64,000 nt of DNA from Polytrichum commune (Eukaryota; Streptophyta; Polytrichopsida; Polytrichales; Polytrichaceae), in contig OX485803.1 of the NCBI GenBank assembly GCA_950295325.1, positions 22,318,001 through 22,382,000 on the forward strand. Reading direction: 5' to 3'. The notes under the pieces were generated by a model. The model did no database searches. It saw only the letters and a program-made list of their open reading frames with translations, and had not been told where the DNA came from. Shown here piece after piece: positions 24,213 through 35,474 of this stretch. Position 1 is the first letter of the stretch; every line of letters starts with the position of its first letter. The position numbers and the translations under genes were made by a program.

Positions 24213-24889
24213 AATGAATAACATACGCTGGGGGAGTAAGCTAAGTTCACTTCCTTGACACAAACTGAAATTCCATTGCACACAACATATGTGCATTTCA
24301 AACAGTTTTCAAGTCAACAGGTACAATAGTCTGTATCACTAATGGGTAAATTTGACACTCTAAACTGCTGATAGAAACAATAGAATTCAGCCACTTGGAG
24401 GATTATCAGCAAGTGTTATCCATAGCATCATGATCTGGATTCAAATCTAAAGGACGACATTTGAAATGGAGTGAGGGCTACATATTGGAAGATTCACCAA
24501 GATATTCATCTTTGCAGAGTTGTGCTGCAGAATTACAGAAGAGAAGGTGCCCATTCAAGAAGACTCTTACTTCATACCTGCTTAAGTGAATATATTTCCT
24601 CATTTGAAGTATATGGCTTGTCAATGTACTTCCACGTGCAAAAGATGCAGCAACATGTCTTCAACAAGAGGTCCCATGATCTGTCCCTCCCATCCCCACA
24701 TATTGGCAACTTCAGTAGCACAGTCCAGGAACTATTTCAAAACTCCAATGCATGACACGCATGACCATTTAATGAGCACCAGAGCCTTTAGTTTGCTAAT
24801 GAATAAGATCCCAATAAGATATTCACATGAGCTCCAAAAGCTATAGGGAAAGTGACTATGGCCTCAATTTGCATTTGATAACCATCTCG

Positions 24890-25255
24890 TATTAGAATAG
24901 AGGCGCCCATAACCAATCACTAAAGAGATTTTGCACCAAATCTGGAGAAGTATGAGGTGATGCAAATGTGTGTTGTGTAGGAAGATAGAAATCAGGAGAA
25001 TTACAAATTTATCGGTAATTTTATTCCCTAAATTGAAATTACTATGAATTTTTGAAGCTAAAAGTTGGCCTGAACATATTTATAATGTCTAAAGTCTATC
25101 ATAACCGCTCAGTTTAACCATTCATTCCTCCTCACTTTAGCACTCACAACCTGGACATGCACTATTGATTCCGGTCTGATCAAAATTAAGTCCGAGCCTA
25201 ATCGAAATTCCGGTACCCTATAGATTGCCAATGGGTCCTAATCAAGAATAGGCGT
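24890..25255 (+). repeat. Dispersed repeat family A, forward copy
   Basis: Matches 38,750-39,130 along its length: GGCGCCCATAACCAATCA, TTTTGCACCAAAT, GATAGAAATCAGGAG, CATAACCGCTCA, CATTCCTCCTCA, and an AATAGGCG-type end. It is non-coding and lies just before P450 exon 3. Confidence 0.8.
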
Positions 25256-26149
25256 GTACTTCATTCTCATGTTTCATATCCTAGGAGAAGTGGCTAGATA
25301 GAAAAAAGTGACCATTTAAGACCCATCTACCTTGACAATGTTATGAACTTATTGGAATGATGCTCTCCTCTAATCTACCTATTGTAATCGAACTCATGGT
25401 ATCCATCGGTTGTGTGCAAGCCATCCAGGATCTTCTGATTGCCGGCTCGGACACGATCAAACCAACGGTGGAATGGACGATGGCGGAGCCGATCCGACAT
25501 CCAGATGTGTTGCAAAAAGCGCAAGAAGAGCTCGACTGGGCAGTCGGCTCGAGACGCGTGGTGCAAGAGGCCGACATTCCGATGCTGCCATTAATTCCTG
25601 CAAGCGATTGTGAAGGACATTTTCCGATTGCACCCGGCGACGCCGCTGTCCATCCCCAGGGTGTCAACGGAAGAAATCGAGGTATGTGGGTACAAAATTC
25701 CAGCCGGCACCCGCCTCATCCTCAACGTGTTTGCGATCCACCGCGACCCTACCGTTTACGACAACACCAACGACTTTGTGCCGGACGGGTTTTTGCAACA
25801 CCAGAGGTCATGGCCACGACCGGCAATAGGTTCTACGAATTGGTGCCGTTCGGTGTGGGCCGAAGAATGTGTCCGGGTTATGCTCTGGGGAATATGATGG
25901 TTTACCTTATATTGGCCCACATTCTCCATAGCTTCGAGTGGTCGATGCCTCCCGGTGAAGACCCCCGGCATTTGGATATATCGAAGGTGTTTAGTGCGAC
26001 CGTACCCCGGAATCACCCGCTGCACTTGGTTGGCAAGCCCAAGAGTGCAGCTTGATTGTACTAAGTAGTAGGATTCTTCTTCCCGTTGATTACTGTTGCG
26101 CATAGAAATGGCAACATAAATACTAAGAGATGTGTTTGAGAACCACCAC

Positions 26150-26424
26150 GACCAAGTTTATGCAACACCCAGAGGTTATGGCCACAACCGGCAATACGTT
26201 CTACGAGTTGGTGCCATTCGGTGTGGGCCGGAGGATATGTCCGGCCACTGGGGAATATGAAGGTTCATTTTATATTGGCCCACATTCTCCATAGCTTCGA
26301 GGCGATACCTCCCCGTGAAAACCCCCGGCATTTAGATATGTCGGAGGTGTTTAGTGCGACCGTGCCCCGGAAGCACCCGGGGCACTTGGTTGCCAAGCCC
26401 AAGACTGGAGCTTATTCTAATTAA
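26150..26424 (+). pseudogene. Duplicated last-exon fragment of the P450, copy 2
   Basis: The segment repeats the P450 end: CACCCAGAGG, ELVPFGVGRR, then LAHILHSFE, PRHLD, SEVFSATVPRKHP and VAKPK. It is separated from the main exon by only about 100 bp. A gap after CP breaks the haem loop and shifts the frame. It keeps the C that the main exon lacks at about 25,801, which identifies that site as a one-base deletion. Confidence 0.8.
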
Positions 26425-26489
26425 CTGGTAGGATTGTTTCATGTAGAGGCACTAACATAAGTTTCAAGATTGAGTTCGCGATCAAGCAC

Positions 26490-26720
26490 GACCCTATGCT
26501 TTTCGACAACCTAAAGGACTTTGTGCCAAACAGGTTTTTGCAACCCCCATAGGTCCTGGAAACAAGCGGTACTAACACATACTGGGAATTGGTCCCGTTC
26601 GATGCGGACCGAAGTTTGGATGGTTTGAAGTTTTGCCATTCGATGTTGCCCAGATTTTGACATGTCAGGAATTTAGTGCTACTTGGTACTGGAAGCAACC
26701 GCTGCCAGTCCTAGAATGCG
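26490..26720 (+). pseudogene. Duplicated last-exon fragment of the P450, copy 3
   Basis: A more decayed third copy reads HDPMLFDNLKDFVPNRFLQ and YWELVPFDADRS, aligning with the PERF-to-haem region. The haem cysteine context is lost and stops are present. Confidence 0.65.
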
Positions 26721-27339
26721 GCCTGCTTGTACGAGTACACACTTGTTTTCCCCATTGCTCACTTTCGTAGCATTGGCAATACTATTTTCAGGAAAAAAGT
26801 GAGATTTTTAATCATGTGCTTGTAATCTCGTAAAATCTGTTCAGTGTTGTTGGCATCCAGTGGTTGATTTTAAAGAATTTTATTTTACATTTATTTGAAG
26901 AGTGCAAATGAAAGCCAATTAGATTCGACACAAAATTAAGCTTTACTATGAAAAGATGTTATGGTTTCAGAGATGGGCTTATTATTGGGTGAGGACTAAT
27001 AGAGCCATAATAGCTCGTCATTAGAGTATACTCGACATACATTCCCAGAGATGAAGACTTCATTCAGAAAGGGAACAAGTTCAGTTTGATTCAGTTTGAG
27101 TTAACATATAAAGGTGCTTTGCATGCACTATGTAATGCTTTCCGGACAGTTATGAAACACTTTCCAGCCCTATGCACCTCAGCGTGGTGAGACACAACTC
27201 GTGTCGCAAGATACAAGACAAGAATTTGACCAGGAAAATTTGAAGTTTATACATTGAAATTGTCATGAATGTATATAAATTGTACAAGAGTAAAACCTGC
27301 TTTCATTGCAGGAAAGCTGAATCTAAGTGAATGAGTGCA
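26721..27339. other. Intergenic DNA
   Basis: No feature is recognised between the last P450 fragment and the start of the second cyclin inverted-repeat arm. Confidence 0.4.
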
Positions 27340-27667
27340 CCTCAGCGAGAGGCTGCGGATTGAGATCACGGAGGTCATTGTATTCATCCTCCTGAGGTTG
27401 GAAGAGAAATCGGAACCCAGGTCCACTGTATTCCGCACGCAGTCCTGACAAGTCCTGAACTCCGATGACAGTGTTTTTGTCGCGCCAAAGCAGCCCTCTA
27501 TATACCACACCCTGTATTTACCAAAACCTTCACAATGAGCCTCTGCACCAGAGAATGGACACATCGAATCTGTACCGCCACATTCCTTCACATGCTTTCG
27601 AATGCCAACACCTGCTGCGAGGGTTTGATGACTATATACCCATCAGGTTGAGATTTTCTCTAAAATT
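27340..27667 (-). other. 3' flank of cyclin copy 2, end of the inverted-repeat arm
   Basis: Counterpart of 11,907-12,340. The best-conserved block is about 27,340-27,410 (reverse). Open frames here follow the conserved non-coding sequence and are not believed to be genes. Confidence 0.5.
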
Positions 27668-30600
27668 CTAGCTGGGAGGAGCCTTAATCGGGCATAGAGA
27701 AGCGGCGGGGGCAACCTTCGCTACAGACAGGAACTTTGGTCCTGAGTATTTCTTGTGAACCACTGTCAAGTTTCCCTCTCCAGCTTTGCTGTGCAAAGTG
27801 GCCATCGTCATCGCACATTCCCTGAAAACAGACAGACCAGAATCAGCACCCAGTAGGTAAGTGGCTTGAAATTCAAGTGTATTTCCTTGACATGTAGGTG
27901 AAGTAGCTTACATGATGTGTGCCTCCGTGTAGCCCGAATGCCGTTGAAGAGCTGGTCCCCAGCAAGGTGTCCTGGCCAGCGTGGATTGGGCAGTATATAC
28001 AGCCGCTGCAGCGATGAGGGAAGGGGCGTACTTGATCATGGGGTACTCAGTCAGGCACAGCTCCACCAAAAACCATGACACCATCTCCAACTGTGCCGAC
28101 ACGGTCTTCTCCTGCACACACATCGATCGTTCTTCAGATCTTGTCCTTGTTGTGCAACCAATTCATGGTGACATCCTACAACATTCACAAATTCGAATAT
28201 ATGCGGAGGATTGCAGACAAAACGAAGCCTTACCTGCTTCTCGCAAGCGGCGGCCTTCAGGAGCCGAACCATGAACACATAAGGTGTGGGGACTGTCAGG
28301 TTGAACTTCAACGAGTTCAACATATTCTTCTCCATCGTCAACACTTGCTCTCTGCTGTAAGCGTTGTCGGAGATGAACACAAAATCCTGGACCTCGGGGG
28401 CCCAGATTTCTTCGTACTTGGCTGCCAACAGCATGGCTGTCACGCCCACCAGTTGCAAATTCTTCCGGGAAACGGAGTTGATGCTCAGGTAGCGGTCGAT
28501 CAGATTGGTCGTCAGGTACAGAGTTTCCGGCATCAGCTTAAACTTCAGATGAACCTGTGGGGACGAGGAATGAAGCCTCAGAATGCATCGTGCTTTGCTT
28601 TGGGTGTTCTATTACCAGTTAGAATACCAAGATATTATAACTATTACAGCGGGGAAATGTAGACGATTACATCACAAATTACCAGAGCTTGAAATTACCT
28701 CGATGAGCCAGTCGATGAGAATGGCGCGCATCTTCTCATTGATATCCGCTTGACGAGACATGTAGTCGGCCGGCACGCAGCTCTGGACTTCTGTCTTCCT
28801 ATAGAAGCTGTAAATGTCCTCAATGTACTCCACCACACACAGCTGATTGCCCGTGTCATGCTCGTCAATGTTAGGAACGGGCTCTGCCTCAGCCTCGTGC
28901 ATCTCCGCATCGAAACCCCCACATGCCGCCTGCGGTACCCACAACTCTTCGTATCATTACAATGCGTACATTACAACGCGATCAGAGAAACAAATGAACT
29001 CTACTTGGCATTTCTTCGTTTACAATCATGTTGACCAGACAATGTGGGAAGCGAAGTCTTAAATGACGGGAGAAACGCTGACCTCGCTGCGTGCGGTTAG
29101 CAAGGAAGTGAGGGTCTGCTCCTTCTCCTTCTTCACTGCGACTTTACTGCGGGCCTGAGCCTTGATCCGGGCTGGCTGTGCGGGCTGGTTGGATGCAACG
29201 CTGCTGTTCTGGGAGTCTGCGGATATGGCCTGGGCTTCCGAAATCTCTTTCGCCTTCGCTTGAAGTGTGCGTCTCTTCGTGGCTCCCCATGTTGTTGTGT
29301 CCTCTGCCGCCTTCACCTCCACTTGCACTACAGTCGATGTTGCTTCTGAAGACTGTCAACAGCCACAATGACGGGTTACAAACCTCTATCTAACAATCAC
29401 TTCAAAGTACCTACTAACGCTCTAATAAATGCCACATCGTGTCCAGTACATCGAGAAGGAAATGAAGTGAAATAAAAGCATCAATACGAGCAGGAAGATA
29501 CATACCACTGGTTGGGCAATTCTCGCAGCAGCCTGGTTCTGGAGACTGGCCCCGAATTTCCTAACCCCCAGACACAATAGGAAGATCAATGCAAGCAACG
29601 AATAAAATGGCATTGCTGCATCGCTAATGATTTAAAGCCGATTCTTATGTCGAGGAATAAACAAATTAACATGACGGGAAATTCTTTGACGGGAATAAAT
29701 CTCAAAATAGTCATACCTTGTGATGGGTCGCGTAATGCCTTCCGCATGTAAGACAGCTTGCTTAACAACGGCATTCCTGCATTCACAATCCTCATGAGGA
29801 TACTGATTTTCACCGAAGAAATTTGAGAGTACGATGAAATAGAGATGAAACAAAGTTTCACAATTTGGATTCCTATTGTATGGATTGAAGACGTTGTACA
29901 AAGTATAAAACTGGAGAAAATGATTCAATTGGAGCACGATCGAATTTGGAGAGGCGAAAGATCACAATATGTACTTACTCTAAGACACCATCTTTGCCAA
30001 CATTGCATCTGACAGACATAGCACCCACGAGATTGCCAATGTCACCCAGTGCTCTACGGTTGGTGGCTTGTGCTGCTCTGGTTGCATGTTGGCGGCCTCC
30101 CATGTTGGCCGCCACACCTGCAAATTGTTTTTCGCAATACCTTTCAGCAATGTGATTCAACATATATACTGCCCTTAAACATCAACCATCTCGAAGGAAT
30201 AATTTCTCGTTCATGGCTCATCTGGCAATCCTGAAAAACCCTGGGCTATTCCTGTTGTCTGCTGACATGTATGGTTTATAGTGTCCCACTAACTCCACTG
30301 CCACCCACATTTCTTCTTGATTATCCGATAGAGCTGGAAGAAAAAGTATGTGTCAAGGGCGTCACATTACTGAACCTTATAAAGCATACATAGCACCTGC
30401 AGCTGGGAAACACAAACCTTTGGCTGGAACTGCAGCTTTGCCACCATTTTCAGCCCCCTTGTTGGCATCGCTTGCGAAGCCATTGTGCTGCTGTACCACA
30501 TAGAAAGACCATAGTAAGTGCACATGAAAAAACATTTGTGTCGTCTTAATCAATGTCTTCGGTGTGTACCCCAAGAAACCCGCAACTACTGTCCAGAAAA

Positions 30601-30751
30601 TCCTTCCAACCAAGATATGTGCATCGACCAAACTGTAGCATTGGCCTGCATTGTCGTCAAAGCTATACCCAAGTTTATTGCTCTGCCACATTCGTTCAAG
30701 GTTTGCTCGACTGACCAATCAGACACCCCAACTCACCCTTGTAGCAAACAT
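27668..30751 (-). CDS. CYCB1: B-type mitotic cyclin, copy 2
   Basis: Ten coding exons on the minus strand: 30751-30737, 30490-30418, 30117-29979, 29776-29717, 29560-29506, 29352-29083, 28929-28699, 28554-28234, 28111-27912 and 27821-27668 (TAG). Every intron is GT-AG at the same phase as in copy 1. The product is also 505 residues: one codon more in exon 2 and one fewer at the C terminus. The destruction box RRALGDIGN is at 50-58 and HLKF at 283-286, and both cyclin folds are complete. Differences from copy 1 are few (GGRQH for AGRQH, QPV for QPQ at exon 5, CAMTM for [13 protein letters not shown] for CHIKAPLSG). The loss of the Lys in ECAKMM is the least conservative change seen. The gene is convergent with copy 1 and probably functional. 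Confidence 0.95.
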
Positions 30752-31711
30752 GATTCCTGGCTGTAGCGTGTTAGCGAATCCACAAGCAGTTCGGGCAGCT
30801 ACAGCCGGTTCTTTGCCGACGCCAATTCGCCCAACACTGTAATTGTCACCTCTTGTAGTTGCTGCGTAGCTGAAGGTCGGGATACGTAGAAGCTATGGTG
30901 GATGAAAACACGGAGAACACACACTCACCTCGAATGCACATAAATGATCCCTATCACATTCAGGGTCACAATGTGATGCAGGCAAAAACAATTCTAGTTT
31001 TGGAAAACAGAGTTCGTATTTCAATATATGATCAACGAGCCCTCTACCCCAACATTCGAATCCGTGACCACGAACATGCACAAAAACAAACGATGCAATG
31101 CTCGGGAACGACCAGAAGCAGAGAGTGGAGGGAGGAAACAGAGGATGTGGAGAAGAGAACAGAATTGATTCAGATATGGATCCAGCAGTTTTCAGCTGAG
31201 ATAGGAGACAATGTGCACCCACCTCCAGACAAGAAAGGCAAAAGTTAATGAATTGCTAACAACAAGACACGAGAGGGAGATGTTCTGGTGAATCCGGTTG
31301 CTGGTCTGATGATCGGAGGACGGTCTCCTCATACTCTCCGCTTTCCCTTTCCATGTCCTCCGTCCAACGGCTCTGCCAGGCCGCTGCTCACAACGGCACT
31401 GCCAGCCTCACCGTCGATCGCCCATCGGACGGCTCCCATCCCTCCACCCTCCAAACAACGGTACGAGGCCCCTAGCCGTCGATCTCTAAATCGGACGGCC
31501 CTGAATCGCCCGTCCCTCGTTGACATGACGGGCTTCTTCGTTCATCCCATTCTCATCCAGTTTCGCCGCGATTCCTCACACCTGGCGGCCCTTGCCACAA
31601 TCGCTGCCCTTCGACAGCGCAGATCCAACGGTCAATATCGAGAGTTCTCATCCTCTGTTCATCCCTCGGGAGGGTTTTTGGGAAGCCTTTTTATAGAACT
31701 GGTGAACTGTT
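30752..31711 (-). promoter_or_regulatory. Promoter and 5' UTR of cyclin B copy 2, MSA-like cluster
   Basis: Inverted counterpart of 7,789-8,736. AACGG cores are TCCAACGGCT (31,363-31,372), CACAACGGCA (31,389-31,398), ACAACGGTAC (31,455-31,464) and TCCAACGGTCA (31,624-31,634); the last matches the 11-base MSA consensus fully. The 5' UTR donor (TTCGAG|GTGAGT, near 30,929) is conserved with copy 1. Similarity between the arms stops at about 31,711 and 7,789, after AACTGGTGAACTG. Confidence 0.75.
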
Positions 31712-32851
31712 TTAAGAAGCACAGGGCTCTGCAAATTCCCTTCGTTCAAGACGAGTCCCTGGTTCCCGGCGTCCGCATTTAGGCTCCGGGGAATGAAAAG
31801 TATCAAAAGTCGAGGGGAATGCGGTGTCCCTTGTGGATGAACAGGTGGATAATAATATAGACAATCCTATTGGCACCCTTCCCAATGAGCCTCCACCTGG
31901 CCTCAAATCTTGTCAGCATTTCCAATTGTTGAGCGATCTCAAGGTCATTTAGGCCCACAGCAGATGTTCTTCAATGCCATGCACGATCAGTGTTTTTTTA
32001 TTTCAAAACAAAGGGGTGTCTTAGGCACCCATTTTGAGTGAGTGGGCTTGAAAGAGCCCCACCTGGCCATGTGGGGTTGATTGAAATATGGTGAATGCGA
32101 CTAGACGTCTTAGAAGAGATATAGTATGTGGCTATGTGGAGCCAAGTATGTGGACTTGACTTATGGCCTCCGATTCCTAAGTTGTAGATGCAAATGTGGG
32201 TGATATAACCTAGCTTACATCAAATTTTGGCTATATTTATGATACATTGTACAAAAAATATAATTGTTCCATGGGGGAATTGAAACCCGGTCAAGTTTTG
32301 ACCCCACCCAAGTGCAGTGTGGAACGGCATGCAAAGCCACACTTTAGTACATCCCATCCATCATGCACACAAGATTAGTATCCTAAGCACTTACCATGTG
32401 TTGAAGGTTAGCCCTACCCAACGTCTTCTTCCAACATCTCCATCCAATATTGCTAGTAAACCTTACACCAAGACTTATGAAAGACATGCACCCTCAAGCA
32501 TGCTATGCATTGTTCAAAGAGGACCCCACAATCTCCATGTATAAATTCATGCCCTCCCTTAAACTGTTCCAAAAATTGAGTGTATGTTTAGTACATTGGA
32601 TACCTCTCATATAACTAGAACTCCACTGGTCTTTCATTTTTCAAGCCTATGCTTAGTTGTTGCTAGTTGCCCCTCACATGTGAAAACATCAACTATCACT
32701 GCACTCAAGAACTATTTGCAGCAACAAACATAACTAGTCCCTTGATTTTCTCCTCCATAGCAAATTTTTGTGCTTTCCAATCTGCTACCATTTGCAAAGG
32801 AAAAATGTTTTGAGGTATAGAAGTCTCCCGCGAACGTGCGAACCACTAGGA
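31712..32851. other. Intergenic DNA
   Basis: No supported gene or element. Confidence 0.4.
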
Positions 32852-33400
32852 CTAGGTGTTTATAAGTTGTTTTCTCAACTTGCTCTTCAAGAAGGACAAA
32901 GAGTTAAATGTTCTCTCGTCTTCCGCACTACCTAGTACTTGAACGTGAACAATCTCAACTACTTTCATAAACAAAAAGAGCTTCGCTAAAGTGAGGGTGT
33001 TGCTAGAAAGTTTGCACCAAAGTTGGGACATCGGATTCTCAAACATGGGTAAGGTCATGGCAACTTAGGCATTTGATATCATGGTGATTTTGAAGAAGGA
33101 GCTTTGCATCTCCAAGTTGCGGATGTCAAGAGGTGGAGGCACCCACTCTTCAACATCCCCGATTTCAACATCCATAGGTACCCACAACTTCTTCAATGTC
33201 CCATAAAATGTTTTAAATGTTGTAATATGCCCTAGATACGTGGCTTCGAATGTATCAATCAAACAATACTAGAGTAACATATGCCCAAGGCACACATCAC
33301 CTCTTCGTGAGGAATTCAATCCTCCAATTCCTCCATAAGTTGTTTAGTTGCACTTGTTAGCTACCATTGTGCCTCACCAAAAATTATCTCACAGTCAATT
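32852..33400 (-). pseudogene. hAT-family transposase C-terminal remnant
   Basis: On the minus strand the sequence reads QLMEELED and EEVMCALGICY (about 33,350-33,270), then a helical stretch (TFKTFYGTLKKLWVPMDVEIG) and, after one stop, LFLFMKVVEIVHVQVLG followed by SAEDERTFNSLSFLKSKLRK. The last part is the hAT dimerisation region in the form seen in plant proteins named zinc finger protein 862-like. Frame changes and the missing N-terminal BED finger and catalytic core make it a dead fragment. No terminal inverted repeats or target duplication were found. Confidence 0.7.
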
Positions 33401-35474
33401 TTGTTTATCACTTTCAATTGCCATGGAAAGACCATTAATCACATTACTGCCATATGGGACACACTTGCAACCTTCAAAACCCAATGGTCCTCCTCATGAT
33501 TGTAACAAAACAACCAATGCTCTTTGATGACCATGGATGTATCATCCGCCAATGATCAAAATGTATTAAATTGTTGTGCACCTCTCCATAAGGAGTGCCC
33601 GCAACACCATGGGCATAAGGGGGATCCCAAAGTGACACTTGGGACTTGTGAAGCCATAGGTGAGAGGGCCCAAGTGATCCTAGTGTGGACGAGGGCCCCA
33701 AGTGTTGAGAACGCCTCCCACCCACATAGACTAGGAGTCACAAGGGTAAGGCCATGAGCATTGGGTAGCTTATGGCGTCCGGATTCTAGAATGCTCAAGA
33801 ACCCCACAATCAAAGGTGTGAGCTGAGAGATATGGCAATTTGAGTGGATGATTGCCTAAGGACAACGCCCAACATTCAAGGGGCGTTGTGGTGGGACAAC
33901 AGTGACCCAGGAGTGGTGCCCAAAACTGTCGAGGTTAGGACAACCATAGCTCCCGCAATACTTGCCCAAATGGAGCAAGTGAGGAGTCTATCGACATCTA
34001 CGCAAAAAGTAGATGTTGATGAAGTAGTTGCTTGATAGAAACAATGATTGAACAACAAAGTTATGGAGGTTTGAAAGTGTTGGGGGGCTCCAACCCCAAC
34101 AGCCAAGGGAAAACATCTACCTGACCCCAACTCTTAGGAGAGAGGCAAAATGTTACTTGACAGTAGGGTAGGGACCTTATGTGAAGTCCTAGAGGTTTAC
34201 ATGGGGAGGTGGCTTTGTCGACCAACCCCGCCTGTTGTAAAACAATGCGGCCTCCACCGGCGTTGGCCCAACATGGGGGTGAAGTTGCCAAGTATGTTTT
34301 GGGTTGTTATAGTGTTGCTCTGGCAACGTGATGATTAAGTCAATATTGGATGGACATGAATGGAAGTCCGCACCTAACATTGGCTACCTACTAAGGGGAG
34401 ACTCCTAAGTACATGGTAACCAAGCTTGGAGGTTGGTATGGGGAGCTAATCATGTGCATGCGTGGGATGTGCAGGGTTCGCGTTCGTGACACCTACTAGA
34501 GTTGCAAAACAATGACGATAAATTAAGGGGAATTAACAAGGGTCGCAACATTACTTTGCCTTTTATTGTTTTTCTTCTCATCCTTGGTCCATACAAACAA
34601 TATGGGATAATTTTTATCCCTTTTGGACTAGCGTTGTAGCCTTGTTCTAACATTATTGTTTTTTATGCCTCTTCCAGTATATTTCTAATAACTACGAGCA
34701 ATCTAATGCTCCACCTTCAACATATTTTTCTCAAATGGCTTACAAAATGGCCCTCACATCACTGCCAATATATGAGGAAGCAAATCATAAGATATATCGT
34801 ATAACAACACTAAATATGATATTTAGCATCACCAATTCCAATTAGTTTGTTGAATACTAATTGTAGACCGTAGTATAGTGTCATCAACACTAAATGTTAA
34901 CCCAACATTATTTGTCAATCCATTTAATTGTCAATTACCAAGTGATTCTCCATCCAAATTTTAATCATCCATGACAATATCTCATCACAAGTTGTTGACA
35001 TGAGGAAGGTAGGCTTTTGACCAATGGATGAACTCATCCATCATCTATGACAATATTTGTAAACTTCTTCATAAAAAGTGTCATCCAAAAAGTTATAATG
35101 ACACTAAATTATAGCATAAAGATATATTTGTAAGTAGGTAAAATTATAAGATAGTGCATCTATGAGTTCGGACCAATATTAGAGGGTGGGCAATATTGGT
35201 ACAACCTTCAAGAATAGTATCACTACTAACATGATTTTTAATAAGGTCGAGGTAGTAATATAATGTAGACTAGAAGGGGTAGCTAACACGGGTAGGAGAG
35301 AGAATTGCAGAAGAGATACCGACCTTTTTGAGTTGCATTATTGTATAAATGTAAATTATGAAAGTAAATATGTCATGGAGAGGTAGACAAGGAGATAAAA
35401 ACAAAGTTTTATCAATTCTTAAAAGAGGCGTTGACTAAATTGGGATCGTTTGTTGATGCTTATGCATCTACATG
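33401..35474. other. Intergenic DNA
   Basis: About 2 kb. The part from 33,520 to 34,450 is less AT-rich and has several overlapping open frames on both strands, none recognisable. It may be part of an unrecognised transposon. Confidence 0.35.

Larger units (their letters stand above)
22040..24300 (-). pseudogene. Pentatricopeptide-repeat (PPR) gene remnant
   Basis: Minus-strand fragments read as PPR motifs: AISYNTAINSCVQPKK (about 23,530-23,464), FDGAWEVFMEMRPLGVK (about 23,213-23,150) and STAFELVQIMQKQG followed by DLITYNSLIK (about 24,165-24,080 and, diverged, 23,095-23,020). SLIK is followed by a GT donor, so the parent gene had introns. PPR proteins bind organellar RNA in mitochondria or plastids. 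The pieces are short, separated by stops, and partly present twice. They lie antisense in the gap between the P450 exons. It is not clear whether a minus-strand fragment near 24,610-24,745 belongs to the same gene. Confidence 0.65.
19119..26055 (+). pseudogene. Cytochrome P450 (CYP71 clan) pseudogene in pieces
   Basis: Exon 1 (19,119-19,407) has an N-terminal membrane segment and a degenerate proline-rich hinge (LPLGPRVWLIVENLP where LPPGPRGWPIVGNLP is usual). Exon 2 (20,018-20,386) joins in phase (RLG|SKPCIVLSS) and ends TTNNITRMVVSKR, but needs a one-base frame change in the GA-rich tract at 20,290-20,319. About 5 kb later 25,390-26,055 gives the I helix (LIAGSDTIKPTVEW), K helix (KDIFRLHP), PERF-side region and haem loop PFGVGRRMCPG. 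Two frame changes occur there (about 25,590 and 25,801), and ExxR is changed to DIFR. The region between helices D and I was not found. P450s are ER-bound haem monooxygenases; this one should be non-functional unless the breaks are sequencing errors. Confidence 0.8.

Noticed and set aside
33520-34450. Possible gene from several overlapping open frames
   Set aside because: Frames overlap on both strands, are under 90 codons and contain no recognised motif or splice pattern.
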